NCBI GenBank assembly: GCA_947301965.1
Contig: CAMYUM010000012.1
Coordinates: 1-48,112, forward strand
Reading direction: 5' to 3'
Origin: an uncultured Azospirillum sp.
GTDB taxonomy: Bacteria > Pseudomonadota > Alphaproteobacteria > RF32 > CAG-239
DNA: 48,112 nt
Made by a program: the position numbers and the translations under genes. Positions 23,425 through 31,998 of this stretch are shown here, piece by piece (positions within the stretch are counted from its first letter, which is position 1; every line of letters begins with the position of its first letter). The notes under the pieces are model-generated. The model was not told where the DNA came from, made no database searches, and was given only the letters and a program-made list of their open reading frames with translations.

Positions 23425-24180
23425 ATGTCTGGACATTCCCAGTTTAAGAATATTATGTACCGCAAAGGTGCTCAGGATGCCAAAAAAGCCAAAGTCTTTG
23501 CCAAGTTGGCTCGTGATATTACTCTTGCTGCCAAAACAGGTCTTCCCGATCCTGATAAAAACCCGCGCTTACGTTTAGCTATTCAGGCCGCTCGTGCTGA
23601 AAGTATGCCCAAAGACAATATTGAGCGCGCTATTGCCAAAGCAACCCAAGTTGCCGGCGGTGATGATTATGTTTCAATGCGTTATGAAGGCTTTGGTCCG
23701 GGAAAAGTTGCCGTTATTGTTGAGGCATTGACTGACAACAAAAACCGCACCGTCGGTAATATTCGCACTATCTTTGGCAAGCGTGGCGGCATTCTTGGTG
23801 ACAGCGGTTCGGTTGTGTTTAACTTTGAGCATATCGGTTACATCAAATATCCGCTCGCAGCCGCTGATGCCGACAAAATGTTTGAAAGTGCTTTGGAAGC
23901 CGGAGCTAATGATGTTGCCAGTGATGATGAATGCCACGAAATTGAGACTTTGCCCGATGATTTGAATGCGGTTACCGAAAATCTTGAAAAAATCTTTGGC
24001 ACTCCGTCAGCATCACGTCTTGATTGGAAACCAACGGTAAAAGTAGATATCAACGACGTTGAGATGGCTCGCAAGTTTCTGGAGTTTATTGAAGCTTTGG
24101 AAGATGATGACGATGTTCAGCACGTTTATCACAATGCCGAATTTTCGGAAGAAGTGCTTAAAGCCCTGGAAAGTGAATAA
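23425..24180 (+). CDS. yebC: YebC/PmpR-family transcription or translation factor
   Basis: 251 residues, normal length. It begins SGHSQFKNIMYRKGAQDAKK, the characteristic opening of the family (GHS...RK..QDA). The family acts as a DNA-binding regulator and, in recent work, as a translation factor helping ribosomes at proline-rich stretches. Conserved segments include YEGFGPG, DNKNRTVGNIR and a C-terminal DDDVQHVYHN. TAGGAGA precedes the ATG and a strong terminator follows. In many proteobacteria it lies upstream of ruvC; here the ruv genes lie about 7 kb away. Confidence 0.95.
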   Translation: MSGHSQFKNIMYRKGAQDAKKAKVFAKLARDITLAAKTGLPDPDKNPRLRLAIQAARAESMPKDNIERAIAKATQVAGGDDYVSMRYEGFGPGKVAVIVEALTDNKNRTVGNIRTIFGKRGGILGDSGSVVFNFEHIGYIKYPLAAADADKMFESALEAGANDVASDDECHEIETLPDDLNAVTENLEKIFGTPSASRLDWKPTVKVDINDVEMARKFLEFIEALEDDDDVQHVYHNAEFSEEVLKALESE

Positions 24181-24194
24181 ATCTGTAATGTCTG

Positions 24195-24225
24195 AAAAAA
24201 AAGCTCCCATTTGGGAGCTTTTTTA
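24195..24225. terminator. Bidirectional terminator
   Basis: AAGCTCCC (24201-24208) pairs with GGGAGCTT (24213-24220), loop ATTT, with A- and T-runs. It overlaps the rnd stop codon on the minus strand. Confidence 0.85.
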
Positions 24226-25368
24226 TTGCTCTAAAAACTCAATTCGTTTGTTTTTGGGATTATAGCGAATAGAGAGCTGGCCTTGCCGCAATTTCAACGC
24301 TTTTTGCCCGAACACTTTTTTTCGCCACCCCTCAAGCACCGGATTTCCTTTATCCTGAAAAGCACCGAGTCGGTGCAAGTCCAAATCAGAAGCAATTAAT
24401 CTCGGTACAACATTTTGCTGCTGACTTACAATTTTGAGCAACAACTTAAACAACTCAACCAGCGAGGGGATAAAATTAATATCTTCAACAGACTGTTTTT
24501 TTGCAATTTTGTTATCTACCTTAACTTTTTTTAATACCTCAACCATTTCTTCGCCGAGTTTGCCCGAAGCTACATCTTTGCGCATTCCTCTGATTTTTTC
24601 CAACTCTTCCTTGTTTTTGGGTGCGGCGGTTGCAATCATGGTTAAGATATCGTCTTTAATAATGCTTTGCCGCGGAGTATTTTTCTCCTGGGCTCTATGT
24701 TCTCTCCAAGCGGCCAAATCTCTCAAATTAGAAAGAACCTTGCTGTTGTGAGAGCGAAACTTTATCTTTTGCCAAATTTCCTGAGGATCGACCTGATAGG
24801 TTTTAACATCTGTGGCAGTTGCCAATTCTTCTTTTATCCAGTCTGCACGGTTTTCTTCTTCAAGTTTTTGCTTAAAATATTGATACAGATTGACCAAATG
24901 CGTAACATCACCGCAGGCATATTCCAGCTGATGCTCATTTAAAGGGCGCAATTGCCAGTTTGACAAGCAATCGGTTTTATCAAGTTCAATGTTCAGCACG
25001 GCTTTGACCAACCGTTCATATCCGACACTTTCACCAAAACCGCAGACCATTGCCGCAATTTGGGTATCAAACAACGGAGTCGGAACTTTACCGGACATAT
25101 TGTACAATATCTCCACATCTTGCCGACAAGAGTGAAAAACTTTTACAACCTTTTGATTTTGCATTAATTCAAAGAACTTACCAAAATCCAAGTCCGGTGC
25201 CAGCGGATCGATGATAGCCGCTTCATCGGTTGAAGCAATTTGGATTAGGCACAAAATCGGATAATACGTTTTTTCGCGGATAAATTCTAAATCGACTGCC
25301 ACAAAATCCTTTTTGGACAGGCGCAGACACAGCTCGTTCAGCTCTTTGGTTTGATAGATAAGTTGCAT
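24223..25368 (-). CDS. rnd: Ribonuclease D
   Basis: 381 residues, close to E. coli RNase D (375). 3'-to-5' exonuclease that trims tRNA and other small RNAs. The DEDDy motifs are visible: VDLEFIRE (Asp, Glu), FHSCRQDVEIL (Asp), and YACGDVTHL (Tyr, Asp). The C-terminal half carries HRDC-type RNA-binding regions. AAGGAACA precedes the ATG. The two genomic neighbours are divergent (aspS) and convergent (yebC), so it is transcribed alone. Confidence 0.94.
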   Translation of the reverse strand: MQLIYQTKELNELCLRLSKKDFVAVDLEFIREKTYYPILCLIQIASTDEAAIIDPLAPDLDFGKFFELMQNQKVVKVFHSCRQDVEILYNMSGKVPTPLFDTQIAAMVCGFGESVGYERLVKAVLNIELDKTDCLSNWQLRPLNEHQLEYACGDVTHLVNLYQYFKQKLEEENRADWIKEELATATDVKTYQVDPQEIWQKIKFRSHNSKVLSNLRDLAAWREHRAQEKNTPRQSIIKDDILTMIATAAPKNKEELEKIRGMRKDVASGKLGEEMVEVLKKVKVDNKIAKKQSVEDINFIPSLVELFKLLLKIVSQQQNVVPRLIASDLDLHRLGAFQDKGNPVLEGWRKKVFGQKALKLRQGQLSIRYNPKNKRIEFLEQ

Positions 25369-25439
25369 AATTTTGTTCCTTAATTTTCTTATAAATTAGC
25401 AAAACATACTTAAGATTGTTTTAAATTTTGTTTTTAATG

Positions 25440-25468
25440 TTGATTTTCGTGTATTTTAGCATAATAAT
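25440..25468 (+). promoter_or_regulatory. aspS promoter
   Basis: -35 TTGATT (25440-25445), 17-base spacer and -10 AATAAT (25463-25468). Confidence 0.5.
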
Positions 25469-25503
25469 AACGCCCAGTTAATAAATTAGGTTAAGGTGTT
25501 ACA

Positions 25504-27273
25504 ATGAACGAATATCGTAATTTTACTTGCGGACAGCTCCGAGCGTCCGATGCCGGAAAGCGGGTTAAACTTGCCGGCTGGATCCATCGCAAACGTAATT
25601 TAGGCAATTTGTGCTTTGTCGATTTGCGAGATCATTACGGTATTACTCAATGTGTTTTTGACAGCGCATCGCCGCTATTCGGTGAAATTCAGGACTTGCG
25701 TGTTGAATCAGTAATCGGTATTGAAGGCGAGGCCGTCATCAGAGAAAGCATAAACAAAAACCTTCCAACCGGAGAGATTGAAATCAAAGTTGATGCTTTG
25801 ACTGTATACTCCAAGGCTGATGTTTTGCCATTCCAGGTCGCAATAGAGGACGATGCCCCGGAAGAGATACGCCTTAAATATCGTTTTTTGGACTTGCGTA
25901 AAGAACGCTTACACAAAAATATGCTTTTGCGTTCGGCGGTTATTGCTGAAATGCGCAAACTTATGATTGAGCAGGGCTTTACCGAATATCAAACTCCGAT
26001 TCTTACTGCGTCATCTCCGGAAGGCGCCCGTGACTTTTTGGTACCTTCACGCTTAAACCCCGGCAAATTTTATGCTCTGCCACAAGCACCACAACAGTTC
26101 AAACAGTTGTTGATGGTTTCCGGCTTTGATAAATATTTCCAGATTGCCCCGTGTTTTCGTGATGAAGACCCCCGTGCTGACCGTTCTCCCGGTGAATTTT
26201 ATCAACTTGATATGGAAATGAGCTTTGCCACGCAGGAAGACGTTTTTGCGGCGATAGAGCATGCTATGGGCGGTGTATTTAACAAGTTTTCTAACGGTAA
26301 ACAGGTTGACCAGGCCCCGTTCATTCACATTCCTTTCCGTGAGGCAATGTTTAAATACGGCTCTGACAAACCTGACTTACGTAACCCGTTAGTGTTGCAA
26401 GATGCAACATCTTTCTTCGGTGAAAGCGGTTTTGGCGTATATGACGGTTTGGTCAAAGAAGGCAAAACCGTAAAAGCTATGGTTGTTACCGGTATAGCTG
26501 ACAAACCGCGTTCTTTCTTTGATAAACTTGATGCCTATGCCAAAGAGGAGGGGATGGGAGGCATTGCTTATGTTGCTCTTGCTTCATCAGGAGCAAAAGG
26601 CATTTCTCGCTTTTTGAGTGAAGATAAAATGAGTGAGCTCAAAAAGACCTTTGGCTTAAACGATGGCGATGTCGTTATCCTTATGGTAGGCTCCGGTCTT
26701 AAGTTTGATAAGTTCAGCGGTCGTTTACGCAACAAAGTTGGTGAAGAACTTGATTTGTTGGATAAGAACTCATTCAAGCTTTGTTGGATTGTCGATTTTC
26801 CGTTTTATGAAGAAAATGAAGAAACCGGTGCAGTTGAGTTTTCACACAATCCGTTTTCTATGCCCCAAGGCGGTATGGATGCATTGCTCAATAAAAAGCC
26901 GCTCGAAATTTTGGCTTATCAATACGACCTTGTTTGTAACGGGGTTGAGTTGGCTTCAGGTGCTGTTCGTAACCATGAACCGGACATTATGTATAAGGCT
27001 TTTGAAATCGCCGGTTATGATAATTCGGTAGTTGATAACAAATTTGGTGGTATGATTAGTGCGTTCAAATACGGCGCTCCTCCGCACGCCGGTTGTGCTC
27101 CCGGAATTGACAGAACCATCATGCTTTTGCTTGATGAGCCGATTATCCGTGATGTAATTTTGTTCCCGCTGAACGGCAAAGCACAAGATTTGATGATGCA
27201 GGCTCCTAACTATGTTACCGAGCAACAGAAAAAGGAACTGCATATCGAAATCGTTGAAGACGAAAAGAAATAA
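25504..27273 (+). CDS. aspS: Aspartyl-tRNA synthetase
   Basis: 589 residues, the bacterial type with anticodon-binding OB domain (about 1-105), class II core and the inserted GAD domain (about 280-400). Class II motif 2 is FRDEDPRADRSPGEF, the flipping-loop and active-site block PQAPQQFKQ comes before it, and motif 3 is PGIDRTIMLL near the end. Whether it is discriminating or also charges tRNA-Asn cannot be settled without checking for AsnRS and GatCAB elsewhere. AAGGTG precedes the ATG. A tRNA-Gln gene with its own promoter follows. Confidence 0.97.
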   Translation: MNEYRNFTCGQLRASDAGKRVKLAGWIHRKRNLGNLCFVDLRDHYGITQCVFDSASPLFGEIQDLRVESVIGIEGEAVIRESINKNLPTGEIEIKVDALTVYSKADVLPFQVAIEDDAPEEIRLKYRFLDLRKERLHKNMLLRSAVIAEMRKLMIEQGFTEYQTPILTASSPEGARDFLVPSRLNPGKFYALPQAPQQFKQLLMVSGFDKYFQIAPCFRDEDPRADRSPGEFYQLDMEMSFATQEDVFAAIEHAMGGVFNKFSNGKQVDQAPFIHIPFREAMFKYGSDKPDLRNPLVLQDATSFFGESGFGVYDGLVKEGKTVKAMVVTGIADKPRSFFDKLDAYAKEEGMGGIAYVALASSGAKGISRFLSEDKMSELKKTFGLNDGDVVILMVGSGLKFDKFSGRLRNKVGEELDLLDKNSFKLCWIVDFPFYEENEETGAVEFSHNPFSMPQGGMDALLNKKPLEILAYQYDLVCNGVELASGAVRNHEPDIMYKAFEIAGYDNSVVDNKFGGMISAFKYGAPPHAGCAPGIDRTIMLLLDEPIIRDVILFPLNGKAQDLMMQAPNYVTEQQKKELHIEIVEDEKK

Positions 27274-27281
27274 AAATATTA

Positions 27282-27310
27282 TTGACATCAAGACCGTTTT
27301 GGCATACAAA
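27282..27310 (+). promoter_or_regulatory. tRNA-Gln promoter
   Basis: Perfect TTGACA (27282-27287), 17-base spacer and TACAAA (27305-27310), right after the aspS stop. Confidence 0.6.
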
Positions 27311-27328
27311 GCTTGCAGTTTTGATAAT

Positions 27329-27402
27329 TGCTTCATCGTCTAATGGTAGGACAGCGGACTCTGACTCCGTTAATCTTGGTTCGAATCCAGGTGAAGCAGC
27401 CA
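27329..27402 (+). tRNA. tRNA-Gln (anticodon CTG)
   Basis: Acceptor TGCTTCA pairs with TGAAGCA; anticodon stem GCGGA/TCCGT with loop CTCTGAC gives CTG at 27361-27363; T-loop TTCGAAT; discriminator G and encoded CCA (27400-27402). 74 bases. A weak T-A first acceptor pair is typical of tRNA-Gln. Confidence 0.96.
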
Positions 27403-27404
27403 AT

Positions 27405-27435
27405 AAAAAACACCACACAACGTGGTGTTTTTTTT
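27405..27435 (+). terminator. tRNA-Gln terminator
   Basis: CACCAC and GTGGTG, extended by A- and T-runs, around loop ACAAC. Confidence 0.85.
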
Positions 27436-27612
27436 ATGGGCTATTTACTTGAGCTGAAGAGCCAAGTGGTTCGAAGCTTATACTGCAATCCTGTAACAAA
27501 TAAAAGATAAAAATGTGCTTTATAAATTACAAAAAACAATATATAATTACTTTCAGATGCTCCAAATTTGTAGTATCGTTCAACTCAACTCAATGCTGAC
27601 GGGAGAAAGATT

Positions 27613-28074
27613 ATGAATATTTCAGATAATATTCTCAGATTAAAGAACAAAATACGGGCAAAAGTACTTTTGGAAGTAAGTACTGAAGGAAATGCCAGTG
27701 AGTGGAAGTATCCGGAAAAGTGTAATATTATTAACAAGAAAACGGGAGAAAAGTGGTCTGTCGAATTTCATTCCAAACCATACAATGATCCTGATGGTAT
27801 ATCACCTACCGAGTGGTATGCAGAATTAAAGGATAATAGAGGTAAATCACTGGAGAAAAAAGATATTTATCGGTACTTTGGTGAAAAGACACTTGACAGG
27901 ATTGACTTTAAAGGTTCAGGCTATGGACCTATTTGGAATTCTGTAAATATTGAATTTAAAAAGTTTCAGATGAAATACCGTCGTATCAGAGACAAAGAGG
28001 CCAAAATGCGTCATGATGCCAATGCCATTCCCGCTATGCAAAAATTGGGAAACTTTCTTAAAAAACAGAAATAA
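27613..28074 (+). CDS. Hypothetical soluble protein
   Basis: 153 residues, basic and hydrophilic, no signal peptide or membrane segment. The N-terminal half is probably beta-rich (KWSVEFHSKPYNDPDG) and the C-terminal third is Lys/Arg-rich and helical (KFQMKYRRIRDKEAKMR). No family recognised; a nucleic-acid- or ribosome-binding role would fit the charge but is only a guess. GGGAG precedes the ATG. It is AT-rich and stands alone before a strong terminator. Confidence 0.6.
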   Translation: MNISDNILRLKNKIRAKVLLEVSTEGNASEWKYPEKCNIINKKTGEKWSVEFHSKPYNDPDGISPTEWYAELKDNRGKSLEKKDIYRYFGEKTLDRIDFKGSGYGPIWNSVNIEFKKFQMKYRRIRDKEAKMRHDANAIPAMQKLGNFLKKQK

Positions 28075-28104
28075 ATTAGATAATACTTTTGCGTTAGTAT
28101 GTTT

Positions 28105-28135
28105 ATTGCCTCACCTTTTGGGTGAGGCAATTTTT
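28105..28135 (+). terminator. Intrinsic terminator
   Basis: ATTGCCTCACC pairs with GGTGAGGCAAT, loop TTTTG, then T-run. Confidence 0.88.
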
Positions 28136-28250
28136 GTAGGTACTTCTTTCATATGCAGTCTACTACTTTGGTGCAACGAGATTTTAAGAGTTCAAAGACT
28201 GTACACGACTAGTAGCAATAAAAAAACTATTGAATATCAAGTTTCAGGGG

Positions 28251-28279
28251 TTGAACAGCACTTCGTAATATGTTATTAT
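28251..28279 (+). promoter_or_regulatory. Promoter of the lysozyme-like gene
   Basis: -35 TTGAAC (28251-28256), 17-base spacer and -10 TATTAT (28274-28279), followed by a short leader with AGGAGAG before the ATG. Confidence 0.6.
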
Positions 28280-28304
28280 TATAACAATGCGATAGGAGAG
28301 AAAA

Positions 28305-29375
28305 ATGAAAAGAAAATTAAAAGATAAAATAATCAATGTTACCACTCGTTTAGGTCTGTTTATCGGTGCATCTGCCGGTTTCCATGGTGTCGCATCAGCA
28401 CAAGAAGCTCCTTTTTCTGATGCGGACAGCTTGAAATCCAATAATACGGAAATAGTTAATACCCCGGCGGAAAAAGAAGACAGCGCAACAATTGATTTTC
28501 CTACCGCTGGGAGAAAAGACAGCCTCGCCCAACAAATTGATGACAGCATCAGCGTTGACCCTGTTAAAAGAAAACTGTGTTTAGACACCTATCGCGCCAG
28601 CGTTCAAAATGACAGTATTATAAACCTGCGCCGTGAAAAACTCGATGCCGCTAAAGAATATATGGTTTATCTGACCGCTCATTTTGAAGATTTTAGATCA
28701 CGTGCATATTGGGATCCGCTCGGCAAATGCTATTCTTATGGTATCGGCAACTGTGAAAAAGCCAACGGAACCAAAGTCGTTAAGGGTGATGTAATTCGTT
28801 CGGAAGAAGAGGGCATCGCTACTGTTATACACCATATTGATAAAAATATGGCTGATGATATGGTAAAATATCTACCGATGGAGCACATGTCGGAGGTCGA
28901 AATTGCCGTTATGGGCAGCCTGCTGTACAACACCGGTAGCGGTAAATTACGCACCAAGACCGGAGCTCCGTCAGAGTTATCCGACCTTGCTACAATCCAT
29001 TTTGTCTTGCGCACCGAAAGGTCCGAGCAAGAATTTAAGAAAAAATTTTTATCTTACAAACGCACCAAATCGGGTTCGAATGTTCTGCTTGATCGCCGCG
29101 AGAATGAATATGCCATTTTATCAGGCGAGGTAGTTCTACCGATAGAAAAATTGAAAGGCACAATGTTAGGCGCTCTCCACGGTTGTCATGGTGATGTCGA
29201 AAAAATTGAGGCGCGTTTTGCACCTGATTCAAAACTTGCCTGTCCGACAGATTCTTTGCGCTATGCAATGAAAAAAGATTTGGCCCGCACCTATGTTCGC
29301 AAAAGTACTCCAACAAAGGGTAAAACCCCAACTCGCGGTCGCGCACAACCTCGTCCACGTTCCAATACACGTTAA
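28305..29375 (+). CDS. Secreted lysozyme-like protein (GH24/phage-lysozyme fold)
   Basis: 356 residues. A signal peptide ends at VASA about residue 32, followed by a polar Ser/Asp-rich linker. Residues 112-280 resemble the T4-lysozyme family: E128 in HFEDFRSRAY, D137 in YWDPLG nine residues later, then SYGIG with Ser (S144) where T4 lysozyme has Thr26, one residue inserted. Position and spacing match the catalytic E-D-T set, so muramidase activity is plausible. The C-terminus is a basic tail rich in Thr, Pro, Arg (KGKTPTRGRAQPRPR). It may be a periplasmic wall-remodelling enzyme rather than a phage endolysin, because no phage genes are near. Homology is inferred by motif only. Confidence 0.65.
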   Translation: MKRKLKDKIINVTTRLGLFIGASAGFHGVASAQEAPFSDADSLKSNNTEIVNTPAEKEDSATIDFPTAGRKDSLAQQIDDSISVDPVKRKLCLDTYRASVQNDSIINLRREKLDAAKEYMVYLTAHFEDFRSRAYWDPLGKCYSYGIGNCEKANGTKVVKGDVIRSEEEGIATVIHHIDKNMADDMVKYLPMEHMSEVEIAVMGSLLYNTGSGKLRTKTGAPSELSDLATIHFVLRTERSEQEFKKKFLSYKRTKSGSNVLLDRRENEYAILSGEVVLPIEKLKGTMLGALHGCHGDVEKIEARFAPDSKLACPTDSLRYAMKKDLARTYVRKSTPTKGKTPTRGRAQPRPRSNTR

Positions 29376-29405
29376 AAAAATCCCCTCGAGTTTGAGGGGA
29401 TTTTT
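29376..29405. terminator. Bidirectional terminator
   Basis: AAAAATCCCCTC (29376-29387) pairs with GAGGGGATTTTT (29394-29405). It abuts the stop of the lysozyme-like gene and precedes the end of the convergent barrel gene. Confidence 0.85.
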
Positions 29406-29425
29406 AATTTTGGCTCTACTATGAA

Positions 29426-30214
29426 CTAGAACAAAACTTTCAGCTGAGCACCGATTGTGTATTCATATTTTGTCTTGCCATAAGTATCATCACCACCGAG
29501 GTAATAATCACCATGAATGCCGAGAGCAACATTGTCTGTTAAGAAGTAGTTAGCTTCCAATTGCCACCAATATTGATCAGTATCCATGTCATGGTCATGT
29601 TCATAACGTACACCTGTGTCAACAGCGAATTTGTCGAATGTTTTGTGAACACCAGCAAAAGCCGTATAATCTATAGGTCTATGATGTTCATCAACAACAG
29701 TATTTGCGGTCAACATAGCATAAGGAACCCAGCCATTGCCCAAATCATATCCGACTTGAACTTCGGCATTAACATTCTTATCCCACTCAGAGCTGTTGCC
29801 CTTATGTCCATACCAACTTGCCCATTGATATGTGCTATAACCCAAACCAACTTGAGTCAAAACTTTACCAAAGTTGTGATTATATTTCACACCAACATCA
29901 TAGCTGAAGTTGTGGTCATTGTTATAATCATCAGAAGATACTTTGCTTCCTTCAAATTTGTTAGCAATAGCACCAAAAATTGACAAGTTGTCAGTGATAC
30001 CATAGGTTAATGTTTCACTGGCAGAAAGTGCTTTTTCAACACCCGAAATTCTAGCAACATATTTATCTTTAAGACGGCTGTGATCAATACTTGTGTTAGA
30101 CAAGAGTTCGCCTTTAGCCGGCAAGAACAAAGAACCGGTAAAATCTTTAGCGTTAGCTACACCGGCAATCATTGTAACGGCAGCTGTTGTTAAAAGCATA
30201 GTTTTAAAGTTCAT
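29426..30214 (-). CDS. Outer-membrane beta-barrel protein
   Basis: 262 residues. The signal peptide is cleaved after VANA (about residue 22). The mature part alternates polar and hydrophobic residues with many Tyr, Trp, Gly and Asp, and ends LKVLF with a terminal Phe, the mark of an outer-membrane barrel. By length it would have about 10-12 strands. No specific porin family can be named. A very strong SD (AAAGGAGATAT) precedes the ATG. The 5' leader holds two competing hairpins (30242-30268), a likely control site. Confidence 0.8.
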   Translation of the reverse strand: MNFKTMLLTTAAVTMIAGVANAKDFTGSLFLPAKGELLSNTSIDHSRLKDKYVARISGVEKALSASETLTYGITDNLSIFGAIANKFEGSKVSSDDYNNDHNFSYDVGVKYNHNFGKVLTQVGLGYSTYQWASWYGHKGNSSEWDKNVNAEVQVGYDLGNGWVPYAMLTANTVVDEHHRPIDYTAFAGVHKTFDKFAVDTGVRYEHDHDMDTDQYWWQLEANYFLTDNVALGIHGDYYLGGDDTYGKTKYEYTIGAQLKVLF

Positions 30215-30241
30215 GAGATATCTCCTTTAATAGTTTACTTA

Positions 30242-30268
30242 CTGGAACCATCTTACGATTCCAGATGG
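30242..30268 (-). promoter_or_regulatory. Competing hairpins in the barrel-gene leader
   Basis: On the minus strand, CCATCT (30268-30263) can pair with AGATGG (30253-30248), or CTGGAA (30264-30259) with TTCCAG (30247-30242). The two stems interleave and cannot both form fully, although a pseudoknot using the inner GGAA/TTCC is possible. It lies about 28-54 bases upstream of the start. Confidence 0.35.
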
Positions 30269-30349
30269 CTCAATCCTAAACCCATATTTCTTAATAAACA
30301 ATTAAAGACAGTTCTTGGCCGGTAACAATATGTTACAGATGAGAAATAT

Positions 30350-31180
30350 TTAATATTTGCAAATATTAATCAAAGCCTTAAGCAAATCTGACTTTGTATT
30401 TTCAACAATATTTTTATCAACATTATACTCAGCTGCAAGATCTTCTATCATCTTTGAAGTCAATTTATTACCTTTTACGTCCTCAAGGTTCAAGTGCTGC
30501 GGAACAATATTAAATACAGAGTAATAGTCGTTATACTTAAACTCATTACCTTTCAGCACCGAAAGTTTCAGCCATTTGTTGGGGATACCGAGTGAGTCGG
30601 CGGCAATCAACCCGTGCATAGCGGTTGAAAGTATAAATTCGCATTGGGCAATTTGTTCCAAAACTTGCAAAGGATCATCACTAAAGTTAATCAATTTTGA
30701 ATTCGGAACGGTATCACATAATTGTTTAAAAATCGGGTTGTCAAAATCGGCACAATGAGGAGTAAAACCTATGGCATATTTTTTCTCCGGTTTTTTATCC
30801 AGCAAACAGCCGAATAACAGCCCGCCGTCTCCAAGAGCAACATCAACACTTTTGCCGACAGATTTTTCAACACATTGTTTGGTCAATTTACCTCGCAAAG
30901 CCGCAAATGAAATATTTTTCCTGAATTTTAGAGGATTGTCTTCTTCTTTTATAAAGCCTGATGACCAGACTACTGCCGGACGAGATAAAAGATTGCGGAT
31001 TTTGCCGCAAAAATAAGGCCTGGTAAAACGGTTGAGAATACTTCCGATACCGATTATGTCAGCACTATATCTGCCGGCATAAACACATTTGTATCCCGTA
31101 AGACGCTCAATCAATATGGGATTGAGTGCATCACCAAAATTTTTGGCTTGGCAATAGTGCAGGCGAATTGTTTTTTTCAT
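30350..31180 (-). CDS. Polysaccharide pyruvyl transferase family protein
   Basis: 276 residues from the ATG at 31180; an in-frame TTG two codons upstream is also possible. It resembles the CsaB/WcaK family: NFGDALNPIL at the N-terminus, GIGSIL, ALGDGGLL, and the C-terminal STAMHGLIAADSLGIP, which is the diagnostic H-G-L block. Members add ketal-linked pyruvate from phosphoenolpyruvate to sugars of exopolysaccharide, LPS or wall polymers. It stands alone, with no clear SD. Together with the DXD transferase at 13.2 kb it suggests surface glycan decoration. Confidence 0.85.
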   Translation of the reverse strand: MKKTIRLHYCQAKNFGDALNPILIERLTGYKCVYAGRYSADIIGIGSILNRFTRPYFCGKIRNLLSRPAVVWSSGFIKEEDNPLKFRKNISFAALRGKLTKQCVEKSVGKSVDVALGDGGLLFGCLLDKKPEKKYAIGFTPHCADFDNPIFKQLCDTVPNSKLINFSDDPLQVLEQIAQCEFILSTAMHGLIAADSLGIPNKWLKLSVLKGNEFKYNDYYSVFNIVPQHLNLEDVKGNKLTSKMIEDLAAEYNVDKNIVENTKSDLLKALINICKY

Positions 31181-31347
31181 TTTCAAATACTTTGTTTTTG
31201 TTGAGGCTATGTTAAGAGGCTATCATAAAATCCGGTTAAATCAATAAAAATATTATGTTCATTTTTTGTTTGTAATAACTTAATTTTTGTTGCCCAAAGC
31301 CGCAAATTTGTTTAGTCTTTATGTAGGTTTATTACAAAGGATTGCAC

Positions 31348-31995
31348 ATGATTGCTAAGTTAAGGGGAATTATCGACAGTTTTGGCGATGACAGCGTGAT
31401 TATTGACGTCAACGGTGTCGGCTATTTGGTTTATGTTTCTACTCGCACCTTGTCACGCTTGGTCAAAGGGGCTGAAGCGGTTTTGTTTGTTGAAACCGTT
31501 GTGCGTGAAGACAGTATCAGTCTTTACGGTTTTGCTTCTGCTCTTGAAAAAGAGTGGTTTTTAACCCTGACCAAAGTGCAGGGTGTTGGCGCAAAAGTTT
31601 GCTTAAGCATTTTGTCGGTTTTAACGCCGATGCAATTGGCGCAAGCTATTTCTGCTCAAGACAAAGCATCTTTTTCACGTGCGAACGGTGTAGGTCCAAA
31701 ACTTGCCGCTCGTATTGTTACTGAGTTGAACGGAAAAATGGTTGGTTTGCCGATTGGTGCAGATACAGCTGATTATGCTGCCGCTCTCGGAGATAAAGAA
31801 AATGTTTCTGCTCCGGCAATGGCTGAAGTGCCGCAAAGTAATGTTGAAGATGCCATTTCAGCACTTACTAATCTTGGTTATCAGCGGATTGAGGCCTATC
31901 GTATGGTCAATATTGCTGCCGGCAAAAATCCCGATGCCGATGTTTCAACCTTAATTAAACTGGCACTCAAAGAATTTGCCTCAAAGGAGTTATAA
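31348..31995 (+). CDS. ruvA: Holliday junction branch-migration protein RuvA
   Basis: 215 residues. Start at the ATG 31348 with AAAGGA before it; an in-frame TTG lies two codons upstream. RuvA tetramers bind the four-way junction and load RuvB. The N-terminal OB domain (about 1-63), helix-hairpin-helix pair (VQGVGAKVCLSIL and ANGVGPKLAARI), and flexible link to the C-terminal RuvB-binding domain are present. ruvB follows after 3 bases. ruvC is not upstream, though it often is in proteobacteria. Confidence 0.95.
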   Translation: MIAKLRGIIDSFGDDSVIIDVNGVGYLVYVSTRTLSRLVKGAEAVLFVETVVREDSISLYGFASALEKEWFLTLTKVQGVGAKVCLSILSVLTPMQLAQAISAQDKASFSRANGVGPKLAARIVTELNGKMVGLPIGADTADYAAALGDKENVSAPAMAEVPQSNVEDAISALTNLGYQRIEAYRMVNIAAGKNPDADVSTLIKLALKEFASKEL

Positions 31996-31998
31996 GCC

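Noticed and set aside
27436-27510. A 24-codon frame after tRNA-Gln (begins MGYLLEL).
   Set aside because: It starts inside the terminator tail, without an SD or motif.
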